A DNA stretch of 64,000 bases. Source: AV40 sp035568175. Lineage in GTDB: Bacteria; Verrucomicrobiota; Verrucomicrobiia; Chthoniobacterales; UBA10450. Shown piece by piece: positions 1 through 8,084 of this stretch. Positions within the stretch are counted from its first letter, which is position 1, and each line of letters opens with the position of its first letter. Below the pieces are notes generated by a model that worked only from the letters and a program-made list of their open reading frames with translations, did not search any database and was not told the origin of the DNA. A program made the position numbers and the translations under genes. Location of the stretch: NCBI GenBank assembly GCA_035568175.1, contig DATMON010000007.1, positions 1 to 64,000 of the forward strand, in the 5' to 3' direction.

Positions 1-460
1 TGTCCGAATAAGGCTGGCCGGACTCTGTCATCCACTCAATCGTGCGATGGACTACCTCGTCATTGTCGATGTTGAAAATCACCCTCGCTGGGTTGCCGCG
101 TATTTTGATGTATTTCGGATCCCAAGAAAGCATCGTAAGCATCAACGAAGAGCGTTCCGGATTCAGGTCCGGGAAAACTGCGGTAACTGAAAGCGTACCA
201 ATCTGAGCCCTTTTCAAATCCGCTAGGCCTTCTGCGGGAACAGAAACCTTCTTACCTTTATACTCAAGTGAGATGGCTTCGATGCGTCCATCCTCTACGG
301 CAGTCGCGCGAATAATGATCGGCCCGTACTGAGGGTCAGCCAATGTGTGTATCTCTACCGTGGTAAACTGTGGGTTGATTGGGCGACTGTCGCCGCCTTT
401 TGTGACCACAGCGCCAGCTGCGGCCATCATTACGATGAGGCAGGCTTGTGACGTCTTCAT
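1..460 (-). CDS. Hypothetical secreted protein, 3' end missing
   Basis: An open frame reads leftwards from an ATG at 460 and leaves the window at base 1, so the C-terminus is missing. The first 20 residues (MKTSQACLIVMMAAAGAVV) look like a signal peptide; the rest is a soluble, beta-rich-looking sequence that I do not recognise. The start codon lies only 3 bp from the edge of the attC-like palindrome at 464-586, with no room for its own promoter. That spacing is what promoterless integron cassette genes show. No function is proposed. Confidence 0.6.
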   Translation of the reverse strand, partial: MKTSQACLIVMMAAAGAVVTKGGDSRPINPQFTTVEIHTLADPQYGPIIIRATAVEDGRIEAISLEYKGKKVSVPAEGLADLKRAQIGTLSVTAVFPDLNPERSSLMLTMLSWDPKYIKIRGNPARVIFNIDNDEVVHRTIEWMTESGQPYSD

Positions 461-463
461 GAC

Positions 464-586
464 ACCTAACGAGACCAAGCTGAGCGACCGCTGACGAGAG
501 CGAGCCGCGCTTCGGATGTGGGTGTTGAAGTCCTCGAAAGTAAACTTTCGCGCCGGTCAGCGGTTCGCTCCAGCGCTTGGTTAGAC
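464..586. mobile_element. attC-like integron recombination site
   Basis: A 123-bp imperfect inverted repeat fills the gap between two minus-strand genes. The left end is ACCTAAC (464-470), matching RYYYAAC, and the right end is GTTAGAC (580-586), matching GTTRRRY. The arms 464-495 and 556-586 pair over most of their length, including GCGA(A)CCGCTGAC, with small bulges, and enclose a loop of about 60 nt. Core sequences, size (attC sites are about 57-141 bp), bulged arms and tight packing against both genes all fit an attC site. No integrase gene is in the window. Confidence 0.6.
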
Positions 587-590
587 CGAT

Positions 591-905
591 TCATGCAGTA
601 ACAATGACTACGGCACCGTGGCGCCACTTGCCGTGAACTCGATTCATCTCCGTGTAGCCGCCACCTGCGTCGCCGTAATAGATCCGAACGCAGTCGTGGC
701 TTACAACCTCGATCTGTCCAGGGAGGCCTTCGGTGTGGTAGGTGGCTTGCATGTATTCGCGATACGCCGCGACGGCAGCCTCGATATCGCTAGCCGAAAT
801 ATCTTGCGTGCGGCCGAAAGTCATCGCGCCTGCAACTCGATACGTATTGCAGCCAACGAAAAGCATGACGAAGGCGGCGAAAGCCGGATACACGAGAGCA
901 CGCAT
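591..905 (-). CDS. Small putative lipoprotein, cassette-like gene
   Basis: This encodes 104 residues with a hydrophobic N-terminus and a lipobox-like LFVGC, so it is probably a lipoprotein anchored by Cys19. The mature part has no motif I recognise. The gene is packed tightly between recombination-site-like sequences: GTTAGAC (minus sense) ends 2 bp before its ATG, and its stop is 4 bp from the attC-like palindrome at 464-586. This matches the one-gene layout of an integron cassette. An open frame on the opposite strand (618-923) is treated as its shadow because it lacks the signal and lipobox logic. Confidence 0.6.
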   Translation of the reverse strand: MRALVYPAFAAFVMLFVGCNTYRVAGAMTFGRTQDISASDIEAAVAAYREYMQATYHTEGLPGQIEVVSHDCVRIYYGDAGGGYTEMNRVHGKWRHGAVVIVTA

Positions 906-907
906 CG

Positions 908-986
908 GTCTAACGAGAATTAGGGGAACAATTGTTTACCTAATTCGGCTGGGGGGATTTGCACAACCAATTTTGCCGCGTTAGCG
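908..986. repeat. Hairpin and degenerate attC-like region
   Basis: This is the short spacer between ino1 and the 104-residue lipoprotein gene. It begins with GTCTAAC at 908-914, a good RYYYAAC core, but the other end (GTTAGCG at 980-986, overlapping the ino1 stop) is only a partial core. Inside, 917-946 forms a strong hairpin: GAATTAGG and CCTAATTC flank the palindrome AACAATTGTT. It could be a degenerate attC site, or a transcription terminator for ino1. The second reading is simpler for the hairpin; the first explains the conserved core. Confidence 0.35.
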
Positions 987-2084
987 GTCGCGCTCGCCGC
1001 GGATGAATTGTTCGACGCAGCGGTAAGCTTCGTCGTCGCTCATCTGGACGGGCGGATGCTTGGAGAAATAGGCGGAGGGCGAATTGAGAACGCCGCCGAT
1101 CCCGCGATCGAGCGCGAGTTTGCAGCAACGGATCGCGTCGATGGCGATGCCGGCGGAGTTGGGCGAATCTTCGACCGAAAGTTTGACGTCGAGCTCCATC
1201 GGGACGTCGCCGAAAAGGCGGCCTTCGACGCGAATGAACGCGATCTTGTTATCGAGTTGCCACGGGACGTAATCGCTCGGGCCAATGTGAATGTTTTCGT
1301 CGGCCAGGCGTTCGTTCATGACCGATTGGACGGCTTCGGTCTTGGAAGTTTTCTTCGAGGTCAGCCGGGTCCGGCTGAGCATGTTTAGGAAATCGGTGTT
1401 GCCGCCGGTGTTCAGCTGATAAGTGCGCTCAACCTTCACGCCGCGCTTCCGGAAAAGATCGACAATGGTGCGATGAAGCACGGTCGCGCCGAGTTGCGAT
1501 TTGATGTCGTCCCCGACGATCGGCAGATTTTTATCGGCAAACCGCTTCGCCCAAACCGGATCGCTGGCGATGAAAACGGGGATGTTGTTTACAAAAGCGA
1601 CGCCGGCCTCGAGTGCGCAGCTCGCGTAAAACCGCGCGGCCTCATCGGAGCCGACTGGCAGATAATTGACCATGATCTCGGTGGCGGAGTCTTTCAGTTC
1701 GCCGATGATTTGTTCGCGGGTGGATTCTTTTTCCAAAGGCAGAAAAGTACGGAGCGGATCGTGGTCGGCCATGTGCGGCGCAAAGCTGTCGAAGACGCAG
1801 CCCATTTTCACGATGGCACCGGTGAGGCTGACTTTGTCGCAAAAGACTCTCGTGCAATTGGGGGGAGCGAAAATGGCTTTGCTGACATCGAGCCCGACTT
1901 TGCGGCGGTCGATGTCGAAGGCGGCAACGACCTCGATGTCCCCCGGCCGGTACGAGCCGATTTGTTTGTGCATCAGCCCAACGGCGGTGCCATTGACGGA
2001 GGAGCTGCGGTAAAAGTTGATACCCTGGACGAGCGAACTGGCACAGTTGCCCACTCCGACGACGGCGATACGAATCTTTCTCAT
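981..2084 (-). CDS. ino1: myo-Inositol-1-phosphate synthase
   Basis: This 367-residue protein converts glucose-6-phosphate to inositol-3(1)-phosphate with NAD+, the first step of inositol lipid synthesis. The Rossmann signature GVGNCASS is at residues 10-17, and the family blocks NTGGNTDFLNML and SKKTSKTEA are present. Its length fits the short prokaryotic Ino1 type rather than the roughly 500-residue eukaryotic form. It starts at the ATG at 2084 and is transcribed alone, divergently from the efflux operon. A CTP:inositol-1-phosphate cytidylyltransferase candidate lies 9.4 kb away at 11452-12210, so its product is probably used for a phospho-inositol lipid made by that locus. Confidence 0.92.
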   Translation of the reverse strand: MRKIRIAVVGVGNCASSLVQGINFYRSSSVNGTAVGLMHKQIGSYRPGDIEVVAAFDIDRRKVGLDVSKAIFAPPNCTRVFCDKVSLTGAIVKMGCVFDSFAPHMADHDPLRTFLPLEKESTREQIIGELKDSATEIMVNYLPVGSDEAARFYASCALEAGVAFVNNIPVFIASDPVWAKRFADKNLPIVGDDIKSQLGATVLHRTIVDLFRKRGVKVERTYQLNTGGNTDFLNMLSRTRLTSKKTSKTEAVQSVMNERLADENIHIGPSDYVPWQLDNKIAFIRVEGRLFGDVPMELDVKLSVEDSPNSAGIAIDAIRCCKLALDRGIGGVLNSPSAYFSKHPPVQMSDDEAYRCVEQFIRGERDR

Positions 2085-2252
2085 GGGAAAAAAGAAATCC
2101 TACCCGGAGCAGTGAGCTTGGGGCAAGATACAATCTAGCAGGTTTGAAAGCATCTAGGTTAAGGTTGAGGCGACAGGTGGTTTGTAGGGTCTCGTCCGAG
2201 GAGGAAACCCTCGCCCGATTTGAGCGTGGAAACTGCCGTATCCGGCGTTAGC

Positions 2253-3671
2253 ATGCAAGCAATTTTGAGGACACTCGTTAGGACCCGCCGCTGCGCCGGG
2301 CAAATATCCATTTTCGTCGTCGCTTTGCTGGCCATCGGACTTCTTGCCAATGCGCGAGCCGAGCTGCCGAGTTATGAGATCGAACAAGGCGTCGCGCTGG
2401 CCGATGCCGAAAATCCAGAGATCATTATTGCACGCAAAAAAGTGGAAGCGGCACGGGGCGGATTAATCGAAGCGCGTTCGGGTTACTTGCCATCCGCGGT
2501 CGCATCAGGATTTGCCGATAAGCGAGAGACGCAAAACAACACTGTGTTGCGGACAGAAGATTACACCGCGTCGGTTCGCGTCTTGGAAAACATTTATACC
2601 GGCGGCGCGGTTTCAAACCAGGTCGCAATCGCGCGGCTGAATGTGGAGAAACAAGAGTGCGAGCTGGACGAAGTGCGGAACAAAGTCGCAATGGACGTGC
2701 GGATCTCCTTTTACGATGTGTTGTTAAATCGGGCAAAGGTCGGAGTTCGCGAGAATTCGGTCCGGGCGCTGAGTGAAGAGCTCAAATCCCAGGAGGACCG
2801 GCAACGCGCCGGAATCGTTGGGACCCTCAATGTGCAGCGGGCGCAAGTGGCGTTGGCCAACGAGCAACCGGAGCTCGCCAATGCAAAGACGCTGTTAAAG
2901 AATTCTCATCTGCACCTGGCTGAACTCGTTGCCTGGCGTTCGCAAGCGAGCGACCCGGATTTCGACGTTGCCGGACAATTGCGTTACGAAGCACGCCATC
3001 CCGATTTGAACGAATGCCTCGGCCGCGCCGACACGAAGCGGCCCGAGATCAGAGCGCGACAGATCGACGTCGAGATCGAAGATCGACAATATTTGGTGGA
3101 CCAGAGTGCGCTCCGTCCACACGTCCAGGCATTTTCCGGTTACGAAGTTTACAATGAGCGGGACCCATTCGTCGGCCCCGAATTTAATCACGGTTATATC
3201 GTTGGGGTGAGCGGAACCTGGCACCTATTCGACGGCTTCGCGACCAAAGGCCGCATGCAAGCCACGCGCGCACGCCGTGAAGCAGCCGCCGCCGCACTGG
3301 AGGCAGAGCGTCAAACCGTCGCCTCCGAAATACGAAGCGCATTTTTCGATCTTCAACAGGCGGACACGGTTCTGGAACCGGTGACGAAGAGCGTGCAGAG
3401 CGCGGACGAATCGCTGGAAATTGCAAAGAGCAATCTCGCGGCTGGATTAGGAACACAGCTCGATATTCTGCAAGCTGCGGCGGATGTTACCCGAACGCGG
3501 ACGACGCGATTGAGCGCGATTTATCTGCACAATGTTGCACTGGCGCGGCTTGCCCGCGCCTGCGGCAGTTCTCCGGAATCGCTCGACTTTGCTTCTAACC
3601 GCCTGAAGCAGCGGCACGAAAAACAGGCACTCGACCTGGCACAGCCGCCGGCAAAACTCACGCAGCAATGA
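2253..3671 (+). CDS. TolC-family outer-membrane efflux protein (first copy)
   Basis: An outer-membrane channel subunit of a tripartite exporter, about 472 residues. The N-terminus has a signal peptide (hydrophobic stretch FVVALLAIGLL, then ANARA before the mature part). Two TolC/OEP repeats follow, rich in Ala, Glu and Arg as expected for long periplasmic helices. I chose the ATG at 2253 because it gives a normal signal peptide; a TTG at 2220, downstream of GGAGG at about 2201, is the alternative and adds 11 residues. The stop overlaps the next gene (ATGA at 3668-3671), showing translational coupling. It is the first gene of a five-gene operon. Confidence 0.85.
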   Translation: MQAILRTLVRTRRCAGQISIFVVALLAIGLLANARAELPSYEIEQGVALADAENPEIIIARKKVEAARGGLIEARSGYLPSAVASGFADKRETQNNTVLRTEDYTASVRVLENIYTGGAVSNQVAIARLNVEKQECELDEVRNKVAMDVRISFYDVLLNRAKVGVRENSVRALSEELKSQEDRQRAGIVGTLNVQRAQVALANEQPELANAKTLLKNSHLHLAELVAWRSQASDPDFDVAGQLRYEARHPDLNECLGRADTKRPEIRARQIDVEIEDRQYLVDQSALRPHVQAFSGYEVYNERDPFVGPEFNHGYIVGVSGTWHLFDGFATKGRMQATRARREAAAAALEAERQTVASEIRSAFFDLQQADTVLEPVTKSVQSADESLEIAKSNLAAGLGTQLDILQAAADVTRTRTTRLSAIYLHNVALARLARACGSSPESLDFASNRLKQRHEKQALDLAQPPAKLTQQ

Positions 3672-4975
3672 AAATCCACTTCACCATTGCGATTCTGTGG
3701 GTGACTGCCGTCGCATCGGCGCGGGCCGTCACGCTCGACGGCGTATTGCAAACGACGCTCGAAAAGAATCCGGAGATCGAACGGGCAAAACTGAATCTCG
3801 AACAAGCCAGCGGGCATCGGCTCGTCCTGCGCTCGACCATGTGGCCGAATTTAACAGTCGGTCTTCCGGCTGGATTACAAGGCGGAAAGCGATCGGGCGA
3901 GTCTTCGACAAGAGTTTTCGGATTTGTGCGCGGATTTCTGACTCAGCCGCTGATTGACGCCGCGATTCCGCCATCACTTCGGCGCGGCGATGTGGAAGTT
4001 TTGATCGCCCAACAGCAGCTGAATCTCGCAGTGGAGCAACAATTGCACGAGGCGCGGCTCGCATTTTATTCTGCGCTTTACAATCGCGCGCTGGTTTCCG
4101 TTCGCGAACAACAGCGCGTGCATTTGGATCAAAATGTGGCCGGCCAGGATGCTCGTATCCGTGCCGGATTGGCGGACCGGACTGCTTTTACCAGCGCAAC
4201 CATGCAAGCGCGCGAGCTCGATCCCATGGTGGAAGGCGCCCGACGCGCTTATAACGGTGCGCAGTTGGAGCTTGCCGTGATCATGGCAGCGGACCTCAAA
4301 TCGGAGGAGCCCCTGCCCGATCCGGAAGGAGAACTGAAATTCGCGCCGGTGGATGTCGATGTTGACAGCGAAAAGGCGGCAGCATTGGAACGCCGGACCG
4401 ATATCAAACTCGCGCGATTGCTGGTTCGCGCCGCAAATGAAGATGAGCGAATCATTGCCGCGGGTTACTACCCGGCCGTGAACGCCAGCGTCACCGGCGA
4501 TTACATCCCGGTGACCGGAATTCATCGCGAAGGTTCCACCAGCAAGGTGGATGATTTTGTCGGCTCAGAGATTCGCGAAGGCGCTGCTTTGAGCTGGAAC
4601 GTGATCGACAACGGAAAAGTTGGCGGCGCGGTGCTGAGGCAGCGCAAGGCGCGGGAGATCAATGAGGTGGAATTGGCAAAGCTCGAAACGAGCGTCGGCC
4701 GTGAGCTCGCCCGAATTCGAAATGAGCTGCTCGGCATCGATGCAAAGCATAAATCGCTCGCCACCGGATCAGAAAGTGCGCGACAAACCGCCGCTGCCAT
4801 TCAGCAAAACCTTGGGAGCGGGCTTTCCACGCAACTGGAGTACCGAGTGGCCGAAGGCAGTGCCCTGAAGACCCAGACCGGACTGCTCGAGGCCAGCTAT
4901 CTCCAGAACGTAGCGCTGGCCGATTGGGACCGTGCCACCGGACGCTATTTCCAATTTCCGGAAGATGTGCGTTAG
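3668..4975 (+). CDS. TolC-family outer-membrane efflux protein (second copy)
   Basis: A second, diverged TolC/OEP protein of 435 residues with a signal peptide (cleavage after about ASARA). It has the same helical repeat architecture as the upstream gene but low identity, so it is an old paralogue and not a recent duplication. Its ATG overlaps the previous stop by 4 bp. Two adjacent outer-membrane factors in one operon is unusual: either they form a hetero-oligomeric channel or each serves a different substrate path. Confidence 0.85.
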   Translation: MKIHFTIAILWVTAVASARAVTLDGVLQTTLEKNPEIERAKLNLEQASGHRLVLRSTMWPNLTVGLPAGLQGGKRSGESSTRVFGFVRGFLTQPLIDAAIPPSLRRGDVEVLIAQQQLNLAVEQQLHEARLAFYSALYNRALVSVREQQRVHLDQNVAGQDARIRAGLADRTAFTSATMQARELDPMVEGARRAYNGAQLELAVIMAADLKSEEPLPDPEGELKFAPVDVDVDSEKAAALERRTDIKLARLLVRAANEDERIIAAGYYPAVNASVTGDYIPVTGIHREGSTSKVDDFVGSEIREGAALSWNVIDNGKVGGAVLRQRKAREINEVELAKLETSVGRELARIRNELLGIDAKHKSLATGSESARQTAAAIQQNLGSGLSTQLEYRVAEGSALKTQTGLLEASYLQNVALADWDRATGRYFQFPEDVR

Positions 4976-6139
4976 TTGCAGGCTTTGAAGTTGCCGGAAT
5001 CCAAGCGGATTTTGTGGGTCGCTGGCGCGCTGCTGGTTCTGATTTGCGGCGTTGCCTACTATCTTTTTATGCCGGTGGCAGAGATCGCCGTCGTCCGGCG
5101 CGGCACCGCGATCTCAGCCGTTTATGGGACGGTGCGGATCGAGCCGGCGTTTGTGATCCACGTGCGCGCCCAAAATTCAGGTTTCATTCGTCTGGCCGAC
5201 GAATTCTCTGCCGGCCGCGGAGCGATTGGAAAGGCGGTGGCCAAAGGCCAGGTGCTAGGGACAATCGCGGATGAAACGACGGCGCGACAGTTGAAGCAAG
5301 CCACGGCCGATCAACAGGCGGCGATGGAGCGCGCGAAGTTGCCGCTGCCATCCGAGGAACTGCTCAAGGCTGCCGAGGATAATCTGCATCGCCTCGAACA
5401 AGTGGTCGCGACCGGGAATGTGCCGGCAGTCGATTACGAAAAAGCCAAAAGTGAAGCAAACCGGTTGCGCGGGGCGGTGGAAAATGAGCGAATTGAACGG
5501 GAGCGGAATTTGGACGCGCTGGACGAGACCAGAAAGAAACTCGAGTCGCAGATGAGAAATTCGGAAATCCGATCGCCCATGGACGGTCTGCTCAGTGCAG
5601 TCCAGACCATTGACGGAGAATTGGTGAACGAAGGAAACCAACTGTTCACGATTTCATCGCGGAAGACCTACGTCCGCGGAGAAGTAAACGAAGAGGATGT
5701 TGGTCAGGTGAAAACGGGAATGAACGCAAAGACGCAACTCTACGCGTTTCAGAACGCTACGTTCGCGGCGAAGGTCTCTTCCATTCAGCCCGCGGCCGAT
5801 CCGGATACGCAGCGTTACACCGTGATTTTGGAAATGGAAAAGCCGCCGGACAATTTAATGGCCGGAATGACCGGCGAGATGAACATCATCACTGGAACGC
5901 ATGAAAATGCGTTGCTCGTGCCAACGCGAGCGTTACTCGTCGATCAAGCGCTCATTATTAAACATGGCATGGTCCAACGGCGCACGGTCAAGGTTGGTTT
6001 TCGAACGCTTGATTTCAGTGAAGCGCTGAGCGGAGTCTCGCTCGGCGACCATGTCGTCATTGCCGATCAAGATCGATTGCATCCCGGTGAGCCGGTTCGG
6101 CAACGGAAAGTAGACATTGCCACCGTTCTAAAGCGGTGA
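4976..6139 (+). CDS. Periplasmic adaptor (HlyD/MacA-like membrane fusion protein)
   Basis: This 387-residue protein links the inner-membrane ABC pump to the TolC channel. One N-terminal transmembrane helix lies at about residues 11-31, followed by a biotinyl/lipoyl-like barrel, a coiled coil at about 105-190 (many Glu, Lys, Arg and Leu), the return half with IRSPMDGLLS, then beta-barrel and membrane-proximal domains. The start is a TTG directly after the TAG stop of the preceding gene, with GGAAG upstream. It ends in a GTGA overlap with the permease gene. Confidence 0.85.
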   Translation: MQALKLPESKRILWVAGALLVLICGVAYYLFMPVAEIAVVRRGTAISAVYGTVRIEPAFVIHVRAQNSGFIRLADEFSAGRGAIGKAVAKGQVLGTIADETTARQLKQATADQQAAMERAKLPLPSEELLKAAEDNLHRLEQVVATGNVPAVDYEKAKSEANRLRGAVENERIERERNLDALDETRKKLESQMRNSEIRSPMDGLLSAVQTIDGELVNEGNQLFTISSRKTYVRGEVNEEDVGQVKTGMNAKTQLYAFQNATFAAKVSSIQPAADPDTQRYTVILEMEKPPDNLMAGMTGEMNIITGTHENALLVPTRALLVDQALIIKHGMVQRRTVKVGFRTLDFSEALSGVSLGDHVVIADQDRLHPGEPVRQRKVDIATVLKR

Positions 6140-7374
6140 CGGCGCCCCTTTACATCGCGCTCCGGTTCGCGACTCACCGCAAACGCGCGCTGTTGCTAAG
6201 TCTCCTCGGCGTCGTCTTCGGTGTGGCAATTTTTGTATGCACCCAAGCTCAGACCCAGGGATTCACGCAATATTTTATCGAATCGAGTGTCGGAAGTAAC
6301 GGTGCGCTTATTCTGCGGGCACGGTTCAGGCCGCGCTCCCAGGCCCTCGCGGTCGCCGCGAAAACTACATCCACCAAAGTGGCTCAGCGTGATCTCTTCG
6401 AAGGAGTCACTAATGCGCAAGAGATCATGCGAGTAAGCCGGCAGTTTTCTAACGTTGCCTCTTGTTGCCCAGTTCTCCACGGCACGGTTAGCGCCCGGGC
6501 CGGGTTCGAGAACGCCACTGCCGATCTTTACGGGATCGATCCGAGCCTGCATTTGCGGACGACCGATCTGGCCAAGCAAATTGTCGACGGAAAGTTCGAC
6601 GATTTCCGAAACAACAGCAGTTCGCTCATCATCGGCAACCGCCTGGCCGAAGCGCTGAACGTCCGGCTTAACGACACCGTTCAGTTGCTCGCGCCCTCCG
6701 GCGAATATTGGCGCTTTAGTGTCGCCGCGATTGCCCGAAGCGGGGTCGGATCCATCGACTCAGCCCGGATCTATATCCAAATTCGAGTCGCGCAACGGCT
6801 GCTCAAAAAGCCATTCGCCGCGTCGATGATCATTTACAAGTTGCGCAATCGCGACCGGGCCCCGGCCCTGGCCGAGCATTTCGAAAATCTATTTCAGCAC
6901 GTAGCTCAAAGCTGGCAGGAACGAGAAGAATCCACATTGCAGCTGTTCATGATGCTGCGAATCTCCGCGGGTGTCACCGTGTCCCTAATCATTCTCCTAG
7001 CCGGGTTTGGAATCTTTAATGTTCTTACCATGTCGGTGCTGACCAAAGTCCGGGAGATAGCGATCCTTCGGTCGATGGGCTATCGCCGAATCGACATCAG
7101 CGCCATTTTTCTGTGGCAGGGGGCGCTGATCGCAGCTCTGGGGTCTGCCATCGGTTGTTTACTCGGTTGGGCTTTAACCTGGGTCGTCGCGCACATTCCA
7201 ATTCATATTCGCGGTTTACTCTATGCCAATCACTTTCTGGTTATTTGGGACTGGCATCATTACTTTTGGGCAACACTTCTGGCCATTGTTTCGGTATTCA
7301 TCGCCAGCTATGTCCCGGCCCGGCGCGCCGCTCAGTTACCGCCGGTAGCGACCTTGCGCGGCTCCAGTTTATGA
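6136..7374 (+). CDS. ABC transporter permease (MacB/FtsX family)
   Basis: A 412-residue inner-membrane protein with one N-terminal helix (LLLSLLGVVFGVAIFV), a large periplasmic MacB-core domain of about 220 residues, and three C-terminal helices. These carry the FtsX-family stretch NVLTMSVLTKVREIAILRSM, which contacts the ATPase. This is the layout of MacB/LolC-E permeases, which move substrates from the periplasmic side and are not channel-type importers. The GTG start overlaps the adaptor stop by 4 bp, and its stop overlaps the ATPase start (ATGA). Confidence 0.87.
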   Translation: MTAPLYIALRFATHRKRALLLSLLGVVFGVAIFVCTQAQTQGFTQYFIESSVGSNGALILRARFRPRSQALAVAAKTTSTKVAQRDLFEGVTNAQEIMRVSRQFSNVASCCPVLHGTVSARAGFENATADLYGIDPSLHLRTTDLAKQIVDGKFDDFRNNSSSLIIGNRLAEALNVRLNDTVQLLAPSGEYWRFSVAAIARSGVGSIDSARIYIQIRVAQRLLKKPFAASMIIYKLRNRDRAPALAEHFENLFQHVAQSWQEREESTLQLFMMLRISAGVTVSLIILLAGFGIFNVLTMSVLTKVREIAILRSMGYRRIDISAIFLWQGALIAALGSAIGCLLGWALTWVVAHIPIHIRGLLYANHFLVIWDWHHYFWATLLAIVSVFIASYVPARRAAQLPPVATLRGSSL

Positions 7375-8084
7375 ACGGCGAAGTCTGTCTTAGCTGCCGC
7401 GACATCGAGCGCTACCTCGGCACAGATGAATCACGAGTCCACGCCTTGCGCGGCGTTTCGCTCGACGTCGAATTGGGAACCATCCATGCTGTCGTCGGGC
7501 CCTCCGGCTGCGGTAAGAGCACCCTCCTTTACATTCTGGGACTACTCGATCACGCGGATGGTGGTTCGGTCGCGATCCGATCCGAGCACGTTTCCGATTT
7601 GCCGGACGAAGAATGGTCACGCCGGCGCAATGAATTGATCGGTTTTATTTTTCAATTCCACTTTTTGATGGAGGACTTTAGCGCACACGAAAACGTGATG
7701 ATTCCAATGCGCCGGCTCGGTCGACTCAACGAAGCCGAAATGCGCGAGCGTGCAGCGGCACTGCTCAAAGCGGTTGATCTGGGGGACAAATTACAACGCC
7801 CAAGCCGGCATCTCTCCGGCGGCGAACAACAACGGGTGGCAATTGCCCGCGCTCTGGCCAACGATCCGCAGGTCATCTTAGCAGACGAGCCGACCGGAAA
7901 TTTGGACACGAATAATTCTCAACGTGCTTTCGAACTGCTTGCCAATCTTGTCCGCGAACGCCAAAAAGCGTTGCTCTTGGTCACGCACAATCGGTTCATT
8001 GCCGATGCTTGCGACTGGGTCCACGAGATGGAGGACGGCCGCATCGTCACCAGCCACCCGCACGGTCAACGAATCTCGGTTTAA
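7371..8084 (+). CDS. ABC transporter ATPase (MacB/LolD type)
   Basis: The 237-residue nucleotide-binding subunit of the preceding permease. Walker A is GPSGCGKST, the signature is LSGGEQQRVAIARA and Walker B is VILADEPTGNLD, all intact. The start at 7371 (ATGAACGGCG) overlaps the permease stop by 4 bp; the frame is open further upstream, but that part lies inside the permease gene. It closes the operon, and its stop overlaps the convergent glycosyltransferase gene by 4 bp. The substrate is unknown; lipid or antibiotic export is plausible for this family. Confidence 0.9.
   Translation: MNGEVCLSCRDIERYLGTDESRVHALRGVSLDVELGTIHAVVGPSGCGKSTLLYILGLLDHADGGSVAIRSEHVSDLPDEEWSRRRNELIGFIFQFHFLMEDFSAHENVMIPMRRLGRLNEAEMRERAAALLKAVDLGDKLQRPSRHLSGGEQQRVAIARALANDPQVILADEPTGNLDTNNSQRAFELLANLVRERQKALLLVTHNRFIADACDWVHEMEDGRIVTSHPHGQRISV

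Noticed and set aside
618..923. Plus-strand open frame of 101 codons opposite the small lipoprotein gene
   Set aside because: It has no signal, domain or ribosome site, while the minus strand has a clean lipobox and cassette spacing; treated as a shadow.
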